Source: Planctomycetota bacterium (lineage in GTDB: Bacteria > Planctomycetota > Planctomycetia > Pirellulales > Pirellulaceae). Taken from it: a stretch of 19,677 nt of DNA. The translations under genes and the position numbers were made by a program. Under the pieces are notes generated by a model. It was not told the DNA's origin and did not search any database. It worked only from the letters and a program-made list of their open reading frames with translations. Where the stretch lies: assembly GCA_024274855.1 (NCBI GenBank), contig JAJSAJ010000017.1, forward strand, positions 1 through 19,677, in the 5' to 3' direction. Positions 1-6,958 of the stretch are shown one piece after another (the stretch's first letter is position 1; each line of letters starts with the position of its first letter).

Positions 1-49
1 GCTCCTGCTGAGCCTCTTGTTTTGTTGGCCAGAACGGCTCGGCAGGAGC
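1..49. terminator. Stem-loop at window edge, possible terminator of an upstream gene
   Basis: Bases 1-14 (GCTCCTGCTGAGCC) pair with 36-49 (GGCTCGGCAGGAGC) over 14 positions, 13 Watson-Crick and one G-T, with a 21-base T-rich loop. A short T run lies at 62-65. The stem may continue beyond the left edge. It could be a terminator for a gene outside the window or an isolated intergenic hairpin. Its ends do not match the mobile elements found elsewhere here. Confidence 0.4.
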
Positions 50-114
50 CTCGCCCTCCCGTTTTGAGACAAAGCCTAGTACCATCGCGGAAGCACAGAC
101 CAAAAGGAAAACAA

Positions 115-378
115 ATGTGTGATGAACGAAGCAGAATCGCGGAATTGATCAGCTCGCTGAAGCAGCAACGGGATGAACTTGCCCTGCAGATTCATCTTGG
201 CAGCACGGAGGCAAAGAAAGAATGGGACAAATTGACCGCGAAATTGGAACAGCTCAGCAAGGATTACGAACCCGTCAATCAAGCGGTCAAGGAATCAGCC
301 GGCGATGTCTTGGCGTCCCTGAAACTGGTCGCCGACGAAGTAAAGAATGGTTTCGATCGGATCCGCAAGGCACTGTAG
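115..378 (+). CDS. Small coiled-coil protein, 87 aa, unknown function
   Basis: I do not recognise this gene. The ATG at 115 is chosen because a purine-rich ribosome-binding site (AAAAGGAAA, about 102-110) lies just upstream. An upstream extension to 22 would be Arg/Pro-rich and lacks a ribosome-binding site. The product is hydrophilic and charged, with heptad-like Leu/Ile spacing over residues 5-50 (AELISSLKQQRDELALQI, then KLTAKLEQL). A second amphipathic helix covers 60-87 (VLASLKLVADEVKNGFDRI). No signal peptide, membrane segment or Cys/His cluster is visible, so it is probably a cytosolic helical protein that oligomerises or binds a partner. It is convergent with the barrel gene at 741, with a hairpin and a mobile element between them. 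Reality of the gene is fairly likely, function unknown. Confidence 0.6.
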   Translation: MCDERSRIAELISSLKQQRDELALQIHLGSTEAKKEWDKLTAKLEQLSKDYEPVNQAVKESAGDVLASLKLVADEVKNGFDRIRKAL

Positions 379-435
379 CCACGTCATGGCCATGGCGAGC
401 CTATCGGGAAATCCGCCCCCTCTTGAGTCGACTTC

Positions 436-468
436 CAAGGTCGGCTGGTGCTCGCCATGCCGACCTTG
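436..468 (+). terminator. Perfect 10-bp hairpin after the small coiled-coil gene
   Basis: CAAGGTCGGC at 436-445 pairs exactly with GCCGACCTTG at 459-468 across a 13-base loop. It lies 58 bases past the stop at 378, between two convergent genes. There is no strong T run after it, so intrinsic termination is plausible but unproven. Apart from this hairpin and the mobile element at 605-736, I see nothing in 379-740. Confidence 0.4.
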
Positions 469-604
469 AAGTGCAGACCGACTTGACGACCGGAAACCCG
501 GAGCTCGTTTTCACTAGCAGATTCGGTGCCACCATTGTCAAACCACGATGGCCAACGCGTTTCGAGCGGTCGGTCGAAATCGGGTCGAGGCCCAGTCTTT
601 TCAG

Positions 605-736
605 GTAGCCGTTCACGCCGCTGGGGTCTGACGCAATTTTCGGCGGAGAAAGCGTTTCTTTACGCGAACACATTTTGTCGCCGAAAATGGGTCTGTCCAA
701 TTGGAAGCGAACGGCCTACATTCCGTGAACGGTTAC
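605..736 (+). mobile_element. MITE-like element, family 1, copy A (132 bp)
   Basis: The ends are GTAGCCGTTCAC and GTGAACGGTTAC, inverted repeats matching at 11 of 12 positions. The flanks are a perfect 8-bp duplication, CTTTTCAG at 597-604 and again at 737-744. The interior folds on itself: ATTTTCGGCG pairs with CGCCGAAAAT, with a GCGT/ACGC stem inside. It has no coding capacity. The right-hand duplication contains the TGA stop of the barrel gene (minus strand, 743-741), so the element sits exactly at the end of that gene and could act as its 3' hairpin. It is nearly identical to copy B at 2956-3091. Confidence 0.9.
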
Positions 737-740
737 CTTT

Positions 741-1631
741 TCAGAATCGGTATCCACCGCCGATCCCGGTGAACAGATCATCGGAATCGTCGTTCAAGCC
801 CATCCCGACGCGGAAGTCGAGGACAAAATCGTTCGTCACGTAATAGTCAACTCCGACATTGAAGATGCTGACTGAAAAATCTTCTGCCAATGCGTGCGAA
901 AACAGACCATACCATTCCGTATAGAGTGTCACACGATCTGTTAGCTCGGTACCCAAAGCAACGGACTGATGCCATACGATGAACCAGTCACTCGCCGGCT
1001 CCTCAGGGAGTAATCCGAAATCTCCAAGTCCATTTTCCGAAAACCCGGACGATCCGTACAGTTCCCATCGCTCGGTAATCTCCCATCCGTAGATAAAATC
1101 CACGCCCGACTCAAGGCGGCTTGTCGTCCAGGCCTTTCCACCGGTAGGCACTGTAAAGCGAACTTCCAGTGCACTCTCAGGTATAAGCCCTGCCTGGTCG
1201 GTAACGTTCAACTTGAGGCCCCATCGAAAATCCTCGGCCCCTTCTTCGTTTTCGGCGTCGTCGATGAACCGCCATGCATAGTCCCACCGGACTCGCAATT
1301 CGATGTCGTCACTGATTCCGACACGGATCAGTGTTTCAGGGGCCGTATGCGATCTCTCGATTTCCCCATTATTATCGTTGTAAAAATAGCTGTACCCGGA
1401 TTCGATCTGAGCAACGCCGCGACCGACCGTTCTTGTCGACTGAGTGAAATCGTGTCGTTCCGTCTCGATCCGTTCCTCAAACGGATCTCGCCGGCCCGCG
1501 CCGCCTGGGAAACAGAAAAGGTCATCCAAAAACTTGATCCGTGGCTCCGGACAGCGGTCCCCCGCGTATCCGTTCGCACAAAACGCAACACAGACAAGCA
1601 CACAGCACGGCCACCAAAGCAAGTTTCGCAC
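741..1631 (-). CDS. Exported outer-membrane beta-barrel protein, MetA/transporter-like
   Basis: Predicted 296 aa. I chose the GTG at 1631 because AGGAGA (1643-1638) lies six bases upstream. The longer frame to 1688 has only a weak GGA and adds an Arg-rich stretch. The N-terminus is a signal peptide: RNLLWWP, a hydrophobic Cys/Val/Ala core, then a site near NGYAG. The mature part begins with a short Cys-containing segment. It continues as alternating strands rich in Tyr, Trp and Phe (IESGYSYFYND, LRVRWDYAWRF, SALEVRFTVPTGG, TLYTEWYGLF, FVLDFRVGMG) and ends in GGGYRF. A C-terminal Phe is typical of outer-membrane barrels. The pattern fits the family annotated as 'transporter' or MetA-pathway-of-phenol-degradation protein, but the substrate cannot be inferred. 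The stop codon lies inside the target duplication of a mobile element. Confidence 0.75.
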   Translation of the reverse strand: MRNLLWWPCCVLVCVAFCANGYAGDRCPEPRIKFLDDLFCFPGGAGRRDPFEERIETERHDFTQSTRTVGRGVAQIESGYSYFYNDNNGEIERSHTAPETLIRVGISDDIELRVRWDYAWRFIDDAENEEGAEDFRWGLKLNVTDQAGLIPESALEVRFTVPTGGKAWTTSRLESGVDFIYGWEITERWELYGSSGFSENGLGDFGLLPEEPASDWFIVWHQSVALGTELTDRVTLYTEWYGLFSHALAEDFSVSIFNVGVDYYVTNDFVLDFRVGMGLNDDSDDLFTGIGGGYRF

Positions 1632-2028
1632 GAAACTTCTCCTGTAAACAAAGAGGCGACGAAGCGTCAACAGCCATGGGGGGGGCATTTTCCGTTACCC
1701 GGCTGCGCGTGAGATACCGATCGAGGAAAACACTTCGTAAGCGACATTCCCGACCGGCAACGGCATACTTGTTTCATCGGCAACAAGGCAGGCCGACTGG
1801 CCGGACAGAAAGCTCAAATCCCGACAGACTGGTGGAACGGATCCCGTTTGCGCCGTTTGTGCCGAATGTGAAACATGTAACGGTAAAGACTCTGTCCAAA
1901 CGTGTTTCGAAATCGGCTGGCGGTTTCTGACGTGAGAGGGCGAAGCCTTATCTTTACCCACATCTCACCGCCGGGCGTGGTCCGCGTTGGCATGGTCCGC
2001 GTTGGCATGGTCTGCCGCAGTACCGCGA
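1632..2028. other. Non-coding gap with a short tandem repeat
   Basis: About 400 bases lie upstream of the barrel gene and downstream of the methyltransferase gene. No convincing coding frame is seen. It should hold the barrel gene's promoter, but I cannot pick one with confidence. The only clear structure is the 15-bp tandem repeat at 1979-2014. Confidence 0.5.
1979..2014. repeat. 15-bp tandem repeat, about 2.4 copies
   Basis: GGTCCGCGTTGGCAT occurs at 1979-1993 and 1994-2008, followed by a partial copy (GGTCTG) at 2009-2014. It begins 14 bases beyond the methyltransferase stop at 2029. Copy number may vary between strains. No function is evident. Confidence 0.8.
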
Positions 2029-2784
2029 TCAGGAACCGTAGATTACGCGCATGTCGGGACGCTCCGTGCAAAAATAGTGGACCCAAATGTAAACATGACT
2101 GAATAGGGCTACCACGATTGCCGCCCAAGATGCTCCGGCAACGGCAATGACCCAAACCAGAAGAAAGGCAAACGAGTACATGGCGTTTCCCGTGAATCGG
2201 AAGATCCCTTTCCGTACTAACGGCAGATCTCGATAGCTTGGATCAAAATGATCGATCCCCGATGCACGAACAATTCCAAAGTACCGGGCCACGCTGTAGA
2301 ACGCGTAGATCGCCGGCAAAGCGAGTAGCACAGACAGCGTGATACGCACACCAATGGACATCGGCACACTGTCATGGTCCGCAATTGTCAGGATCGTCAT
2401 GCTGAGCGGACGAGACAACAGAAGAACGATAAATACAGCCTCGTAGATCCAAAACCCCACGGACCCGAAACGCTTGGTGACGGTGCCAAAACATAGCTCG
2501 CTTCGCCATATCAGCCAAACATAGACTTGATGGACAACGGGAATCGTCAAGCCAATGATGAACCAGGTCCACGTCGTAAGGCCGAGCAGGTGGTTTTCTC
2601 GAATTGGCTTCCAGTGGACCAGGGCCGAAACGCACCCGAGCAAGGCCAGCAGAAGAAGGAAATGGAGCAACTGGCCCTTGAAAAAGAACCGAACCGGGTG
2701 GTCGTTCACGGGGTTTTCGTCTGCCATCGCGTTAGCATCGGAGTTTTCCCCGATTTCCCACACGCCCGATTTATCATTAGTCAT
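2029..2784 (-). CDS. PEMT/ICMT-like integral membrane methyltransferase with an altered 5' end
   Basis: The protein has about six or seven hydrophobic segments (LLHFLLLLALLGCVSALV, WTWFIIGLTIPVVHQVYVWL, FWIYEAVFIVLLL, ITLSVLLALPAIYAFY, and two near the C-terminus). The C-terminal region GIFRFTGNAMYSFAFLL followed by HYFCTERPDMRVIYG resembles the SAM-binding signature of phospholipid and isoprenylcysteine methyltransferases (R-x-P/A-MY, then an E-R/P pair). It probably methylates a lipid or a hydrophobic small molecule at the membrane. The first 29 codons (2784-2698) lie inside a 193-bp mobile element. The original start appears to be the ATG at 2922-2920, now cut off by a TAA. Present starts would be ATG 2784, ATG 2727 or TTG 2670 (AAGGG four bases upstream). 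The first two lack a visible ribosome-binding site, so expression may be weak or lost. Confidence 0.7.
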   Translation of the reverse strand: MTNDKSGVWEIGENSDANAMADENPVNDHPVRFFFKGQLLHFLLLLALLGCVSALVHWKPIRENHLLGLTTWTWFIIGLTIPVVHQVYVWLIWRSELCFGTVTKRFGSVGFWIYEAVFIVLLLSRPLSMTILTIADHDSVPMSIGVRITLSVLLALPAIYAFYSVARYFGIVRASGIDHFDPSYRDLPLVRKGIFRFTGNAMYSFAFLLVWVIAVAGASWAAIVVALFSHVYIWVHYFCTERPDMRVIYGS

Positions 2785-2890
2785 TTGGCATTACTCATTT
2801 ATCATCGAGGGAGGCAGCACAGCGGGGTCATACTCTTTCCAATGATAACTGATAACTGATCCGCCACGCACTCTCGCCGTGAACGGTTAC
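2698..2890 (+). mobile_element. MITE-like element, family 2, copy 1 (193 bp)
   Basis: The ends are GTGGTCGTTCAC and GTGAACGGTTAC. The flanks are a perfect 8-bp duplication, CGAACCGG at 2690-2697 and 2891-2898. The sequence matches the reverse complement of 10880-11071 along nearly its whole length. It has no gene of its own but carries ATG codons that now open the minus-strand methyltransferase frame. Element plus duplication is 201 bp, a multiple of three, so the downstream frame relative to the old start is unchanged. Confidence 0.92.
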
Positions 2891-2922
2891 CGAACCGGAA
2901 CCTCGTCAGATGGATCAAGCAT
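2891..2922 (-). pseudogene. Severed original N-terminus of the methyltransferase gene
   Basis: The minus strand from 2922 reads ATG and encodes MLDPSDEVPVR, then TAA created by the first bases of the element terminus (GTAACC). Removing the element and one duplication copy gives MLDPSDEVPVRFFFKGQL without any break. A GAGGGG purine tract lies 12 bases upstream of this ATG (2940-2935). This shows by direct reading that the ancestral gene began here. Whether the 11-codon peptide is still translated is unknown. Confidence 0.75.
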
Positions 2923-2955
2923 GTGTGTCTGGTTCCCCTCTTTCATCATCAAATG

Positions 2956-3091
2956 GTAGCCGCTGGCGCCGCTGGGGTCTGACGCAGTTTTCGGCGGAGA
3001 AAGCGTTTCTTTATGCGAACACATTTTGTCGCCGAAAATGGGTCTGACCCCTTGGAAGCAAACCGGCGTCCTACATTCCGTGAACGGTCAC
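2956..3091 (+). mobile_element. MITE-like element, family 1, copy B (136 bp)
   Basis: The left end is GTAGCCGCTGGC (decayed) and the right end GTGAACGGTCAC. The flanks are a perfect 8-bp duplication, ATCAAATG at 2948-2955 and 3092-3099. Internal GGGGTC/GACCCC and TTTTCGGCG/CGCCGAAAA pairs make a fold-back structure. It lies in the old leader or promoter region of the methyltransferase gene, 33 bases upstream of the ancestral ATG at 2922. Confidence 0.9.
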
Positions 3092-3101
3092 ATCAAATGA
3101 T

Positions 3102-3139
3102 TGGCCAGTCCGGTAGTTGGAACGGTACCGGCATGGCCA
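3102..3139 (-). terminator. Hairpin after the SbcC-like gene
   Basis: TGGCCA (3102-3107) pairs with TGGCCA (3134-3139), and CCGGTA (3110-3115) with TACCGG (3126-3131). A 2x2 internal loop separates the two stems and the loop is 10 bases. It begins 26 bases past the ATPase stop codon, which ends at 3166. A clear U run is missing on the minus strand, so it may be a weak intrinsic terminator or a 3'-end stabiliser. Confidence 0.5.
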
Positions 3140-3165
3140 CACGAGCGGCAAGTCGGCCCGCGGAA

Positions 3166-5799
3166 TCATCCCAGCCGAACGACAGTCGCCTCGCCGACGT
3201 TGCTGTACCGGTCCGGGACACAAGTGAGGATAATAATCTGGCACTCCTTTGCGGCAGTGGCCAGAATCGCCCCCATCATCTTCAGTCGCTCGGGGTCCGT
3301 ATACCCAAGTGCATCGTCCAGGATAAGCGACGCACCGCCGTCTTGGGAAACGGTCATCGCACAAGCCAGACGCGATATCAGAGAGATCTGCTCTTTGGTG
3401 CCTCCGCTCAGGGAAGCGAACGGAACACTGGAACCGTCCATGGCCCGGCTGGCAACTGTCAGATCTTCGGTCAGATCCACTGTAAAGGAATCGTTAAACA
3501 GCAGGTGTCCGAGCCGCTCGATTCTCTCCTTAAGTGGCGCGACGTAGGCTCGGCGAGCTGTTTCGCGTTCGTTTTTCATTGTGACATAGAGCAGTCTGGC
3601 CGCTTGCGCTCTGCGGCGCAAGGCCCGATCCTCGTTCCGCAGACGGTCACTTTTGCTCTGAGCTGCCTGCAGTTTTTCGTGCAGCCCCTCTTCACCATGC
3701 ACCTTCAGGCGCGTCTGTACTTCTGTATTCTCGGTGCTTGCCGCCCCTCGCTTTTCTTTTACAGTTCGCAAGGAACCGGCTGCCGTCTCCGCAAGTGCCC
3801 GAATGCGTTCCGGCTGTTTGTCACGAAGGGCCGTCTCGGCCGACGTCACACAATCCTGTTCGTTTCGGACCGTCTGTGTTGCTTTCGAAAGCCTTGCTTC
3901 GAGCTGGTCATCCGACACATTTGCTCGAGACCGCGTCAGCTTTTCTTCATCGCGTGTGACATCTTCAGCTTTGAGATTACGTTCAACTTTCTCCTTCTGT
4001 GCTCGCTCCTTCAATTTCTCGTGCGTTTTTCGAGCCGTGTCCAATTCGGCCCTTGCTTGTTCCCATGCCGCGCTCGCCTCCTGCAATTCAGAATCCGCGT
4101 AACGCACATATTTAGCAGCGGACTCCAAATCGTCGGCCAGTGCCGGCTTGTCGGCTCGGGAACTTGGATAGGCAGGAACACTTTGCCCCAACACGCGAAC
4201 TTTTCGTTCCAGTTCGTCGTATGCCAGATCGCGGAGGTTGTCGGCTTCCACGTCTTTTTGTCGCTCGACAGCCTGTAGTGCCTCTCGTCGCTCCTCAAAA
4301 GCCTTTCCGGCTTCGCCGGGATTACTCACACCAGCCTGATTGCAAGCTTTTTCGAGTTTCTGCCTTGCGACTTCGACCTTTTTCTGAAGATCGGAAGCAC
4401 TTGCTCCAGCGGTCACTTCAATCTGCAAAGACCCGGGAACCGTCACTCGAATGCGATCAGGAACGGACATACGACGCTCTTCACTGGCTGACAGCGTGGC
4501 CGGCTGGTCTTCAATCTGCAAATCAAGGTCCGCCAGTCCACGTAGCAGAAGGGTCGGTGCGCCGGTTTCTAATTTGGCTTGAGCCGTGATTAGCGAGTGT
4601 TCCGCCTTCTGAATGGCCTTCAGCACGACGTCGTCGACCTGGTTTTTAGCCAACAACTCCTCGGCCAGATCCGCCTTCTCTCGTGCGAGGTCGATACGTT
4701 CCTTGCGTTCCCTCAGTTGCTCCAGGTGCAATTTATTATTGAAATAGTCATGGTCCGCACGACGGAGATTCAAGAGCGTTTCAGCGTCTTTACGTCGAGC
4801 CTCGGCCATGTTGGATTTTGACTCGGCCTGCTGCAGCCCGCACTCCGCCTCACGAACCAACTCGGTCGAGGATGCACTAGATATGTCAAGCTTTTCCAAG
4901 GCTCCACGGACCTTTGCCACATGGTCGATGAGATCTTGGCGCACCTGTTTCTCACGTCGAGCAGCCTCTTCGGACTTTTTTGCTGAATCCAGTTTCAGCG
5001 AGGTCGTCTCCAAAGCCATTTCCAGACGTCTGATTTCATCAAGCGATTCGGTGTACTTGGCCACATCCGTTCGAAGCTCCTGTTCCTGCTGGTTCAATCG
5101 CTTCAATTCCTGTCGCAGCGTTGCAGCACGTTCGATATCTTGTTCCAGCTCCTGAATCTGCTGTGTCAACAACACAACTTCCTGCTCGGATTCTTCCAAG
5201 TCCTTTTGAGATCTCTGTAAATCCTTTTTTTCTCCACCCCGTTCCGTGAAATAGCGAGCATGTTCATCTCGGACCTTATCAAACAGACTCTCTTCTCGAG
5301 GGTCGGCCTGGTGTCCACCGGCGGCTGCATCGAGTGCCATGGACAGGGATGTCTGCTTCGATAAATTGGCTTGCTCGATCGCGTCCCCCTGCTGAATGCA
5401 GAGTGCTTTCCAGAGATCGACATCGATCGTATTGCGAAGAATCTCCTCGGCACGCCCATGCGCCTCGCGCCCCGTATGGCTATCACTCTTGGGACTCGTG
5501 ATCGAAAGACTCGTTTCCGGCTTCTTGCAGAACCGCTTGAAATACGTAAAGTGGTATGGGCCACTTTCGGCCTCAAGTTCGATCTCAGGGCCCGCATCAC
5601 GATGAACAGGCCGGATCGCGGAAACATTCTTGTGCTTGCTCGAGTCCGGATACTCGAAAAGAATGCGGATCGCTTCACCAAGACTGGTCTTGCCAGCTTC
5701 GTTCGGCCCTTCCACAATCGTCAGTCCTCGGACTCCGAACTGCACCTCGGAACTGCCAACACCTCGGTAATTCTTCAAGCGAAGACGAAGAAGTCTCAT
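3166..5799 (-). CDS. SbcC/Rad50/YhaN-like AAA ATPase, 877 aa
   Basis: This is a DNA-repair-type coiled-coil ATPase, expected to work with the nuclease encoded just upstream at DNA ends. Walker A is GPNEAGKTS at 31-39, following an N-terminus that starts with LRLKNYRG. A Q-loop-like IQQGD is at 135-139. Long heptad-rich helices cover roughly 190-410 and 470-770. The ABC signature LSGGTKEQ is at 797-804 and Walker B LILDD at 825-829, with Asp in place of the usual Glu. No CxxC zinc hook is visible between the coils. Instead, residues 411-468 look like a small beta-rich insert (RIRVTVPGSLQIEVTAG). Its ATG overlaps the nuclease stop (ATGA, 5799-5796), so translation is probably coupled. The length is close to YhaN-type proteins and shorter than E. 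coli SbcC. The family call is secure, the exact substrate is not. Confidence 0.88.
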   Translation of the reverse strand: MRLLRLRLKNYRGVGSSEVQFGVRGLTIVEGPNEAGKTSLGEAIRILFEYPDSSKHKNVSAIRPVHRDAGPEIELEAESGPYHFTYFKRFCKKPETSLSITSPKSDSHTGREAHGRAEEILRNTIDVDLWKALCIQQGDAIEQANLSKQTSLSMALDAAAGGHQADPREESLFDKVRDEHARYFTERGGEKKDLQRSQKDLEESEQEVVLLTQQIQELEQDIERAATLRQELKRLNQQEQELRTDVAKYTESLDEIRRLEMALETTSLKLDSAKKSEEAARREKQVRQDLIDHVAKVRGALEKLDISSASSTELVREAECGLQQAESKSNMAEARRKDAETLLNLRRADHDYFNNKLHLEQLRERKERIDLAREKADLAEELLAKNQVDDVVLKAIQKAEHSLITAQAKLETGAPTLLLRGLADLDLQIEDQPATLSASEERRMSVPDRIRVTVPGSLQIEVTAGASASDLQKKVEVARQKLEKACNQAGVSNPGEAGKAFEERREALQAVERQKDVEADNLRDLAYDELERKVRVLGQSVPAYPSSRADKPALADDLESAAKYVRYADSELQEASAAWEQARAELDTARKTHEKLKERAQKEKVERNLKAEDVTRDEEKLTRSRANVSDDQLEARLSKATQTVRNEQDCVTSAETALRDKQPERIRALAETAAGSLRTVKEKRGAASTENTEVQTRLKVHGEEGLHEKLQAAQSKSDRLRNEDRALRRRAQAARLLYVTMKNERETARRAYVAPLKERIERLGHLLFNDSFTVDLTEDLTVASRAMDGSSVPFASLSGGTKEQISLISRLACAMTVSQDGGASLILDDALGYTDPERLKMMGAILATAAKECQIIILTCVPDRYSNVGEATVVRLG

Positions 5800-6926
5800 C
5801 GTTCCCTCCCAGCCAGGCGGACAAGCAACGCAAGCGCATCACGTGCTGCAATCGAGTCGGGATCTGCTCGGCCAACTTGCTCCCGAAGCTGTTGAACCGT
5901 GCGACTGGCAAACCCGGAAAACCCCAGATCGTCAAAATCAGTGTCCTCCGGAATGACCGCCAGATGCTTCGAACGCGTCTGAACGGCACCGAGAACTTCC
6001 CGAGCGTCGGAGACCAGCTCTTCAAGCGCCGCATGTAGTGAAAGCGACAGTGTCCCGACAAATCGCAGTTTTAGAACGGTCCGCTCTTTGCCCTCGAGAT
6101 CATCGATCCAGCTGCGAAGTGAATCGATGTCTTCCTTCGTATTAAGGTCCACCTGCCGGCGTTCAAGAAACTTCCACCTGCAAACCGAAATCGCTTTTGT
6201 CTCCACGGTCTCCCGAGTGACCGTCGTAACCAACGCAAAGCCCGGCTTCACTTCGTTGTAATCCGTCGGCTCCGGAGTACCCGCGTATGCAATGCGGCCA
6301 CTCGCACCAACCTCGGTAAGCGAGTGTCGGTCTCCAAGTGCCAGGTAATGAATTCGATTCCGGGAAATCGCATCTTCTGCCGCATGAAGGGAAATGGCGG
6401 CCGGATCGCTGCGATCAGGCGACAGCGAGTCGACCATCCCATGAGCTACACAAATGCGAATGCCGTCCAACACCGGCTCGAGTTGCCCGACCGTCGAAGC
6501 GACGAGATCCTGTACCAGACGTTTCGATGTCCACGGTATTCCAACAATTTCAACGCCCTCGGCAACAGAAAACGGAGCGGCGTCTTCAATCACATGAACA
6601 TGGTCCGGTTTTCGATCCAAGAATATCGCGCTGCGATAGACAGATGCCGCGTTCAACGGATCGTGGTTTCCGGGAAGCAAGTAGACGGGGACAGTGACTC
6701 CCTTCAAAGCCTCGATCGCTCGAGACACCGTCTTGCGGTCAACCAGATTCGACTCGAAAACGTCCCCACAAACCACCATGAACTGACACGCTTCTTCTTC
6801 GGCAACGCGTCCAAGCGAGCGAATCGCATCGAATCGAGACTGGGTGTATCGCTCCTGAACCCCTTCTGAAAAAAAATGTCGGGTCATCCCCAACTGCCAA
6901 TCGCCCGTGTGCAAGAATCGTGTCAT
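5796..6926 (-). CDS. SbcD/Mre11/YhaO-like metallophosphoesterase nuclease, 376 aa
   Basis: This is a calcineurin-fold phosphoesterase, expected to be the nuclease partner of the adjacent ATPase. Motif I is HTGDWQLG (D9, Q11), motif II GDVFE (D55), motif III GNHDP (N87, H88), motif IV AHG (H162) and motif V GDRHS (D199, H201). Canonical Mre11/SbcD enzymes have DxH in motif I and GHxH in motif V. Here these are DxQ and GDxH, so one ligand of each metal site differs. A C-terminal capping region of about 130 residues follows. The start at 6926 has AGGGGG seven bases upstream. The gene lies 32 bases after the beta-helix gene and overlaps the ATPase by four bases. From memory, DWQ/GDRHS variants occur in actinobacterial relatives, so this is probably a natural subfamily rather than a decayed enzyme. 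Confidence 0.88.
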   Translation of the reverse strand: MTRFLHTGDWQLGMTRHFFSEGVQERYTQSRFDAIRSLGRVAEEEACQFMVVCGDVFESNLVDRKTVSRAIEALKGVTVPVYLLPGNHDPLNAASVYRSAIFLDRKPDHVHVIEDAAPFSVAEGVEIVGIPWTSKRLVQDLVASTVGQLEPVLDGIRICVAHGMVDSLSPDRSDPAAISLHAAEDAISRNRIHYLALGDRHSLTEVGASGRIAYAGTPEPTDYNEVKPGFALVTTVTRETVETKAISVCRWKFLERRQVDLNTKEDIDSLRSWIDDLEGKERTVLKLRFVGTLSLSLHAALEELVSDAREVLGAVQTRSKHLAVIPEDTDFDDLGFSGFASRTVQQLREQVGRADPDSIAARDALALLVRLAGRER

Positions 6927-6958
6927 TCACCCGCCCCCCTGACGACAATAACTTCGCT

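Noticed and set aside
1632..1688. ATG start at 1688 for the barrel protein
   Set aside because: The ribosome-binding site is weak and the extra residues precede the signal peptide. GTG 1631 has AGGAGA at ideal spacing.
3013..4278. Plus-strand open frame of 421 codons
   Set aside because: It lies opposite the ATPase gene, begins inside a mobile element and has no recognisable motif, so it is a shadow of the minus-strand gene.
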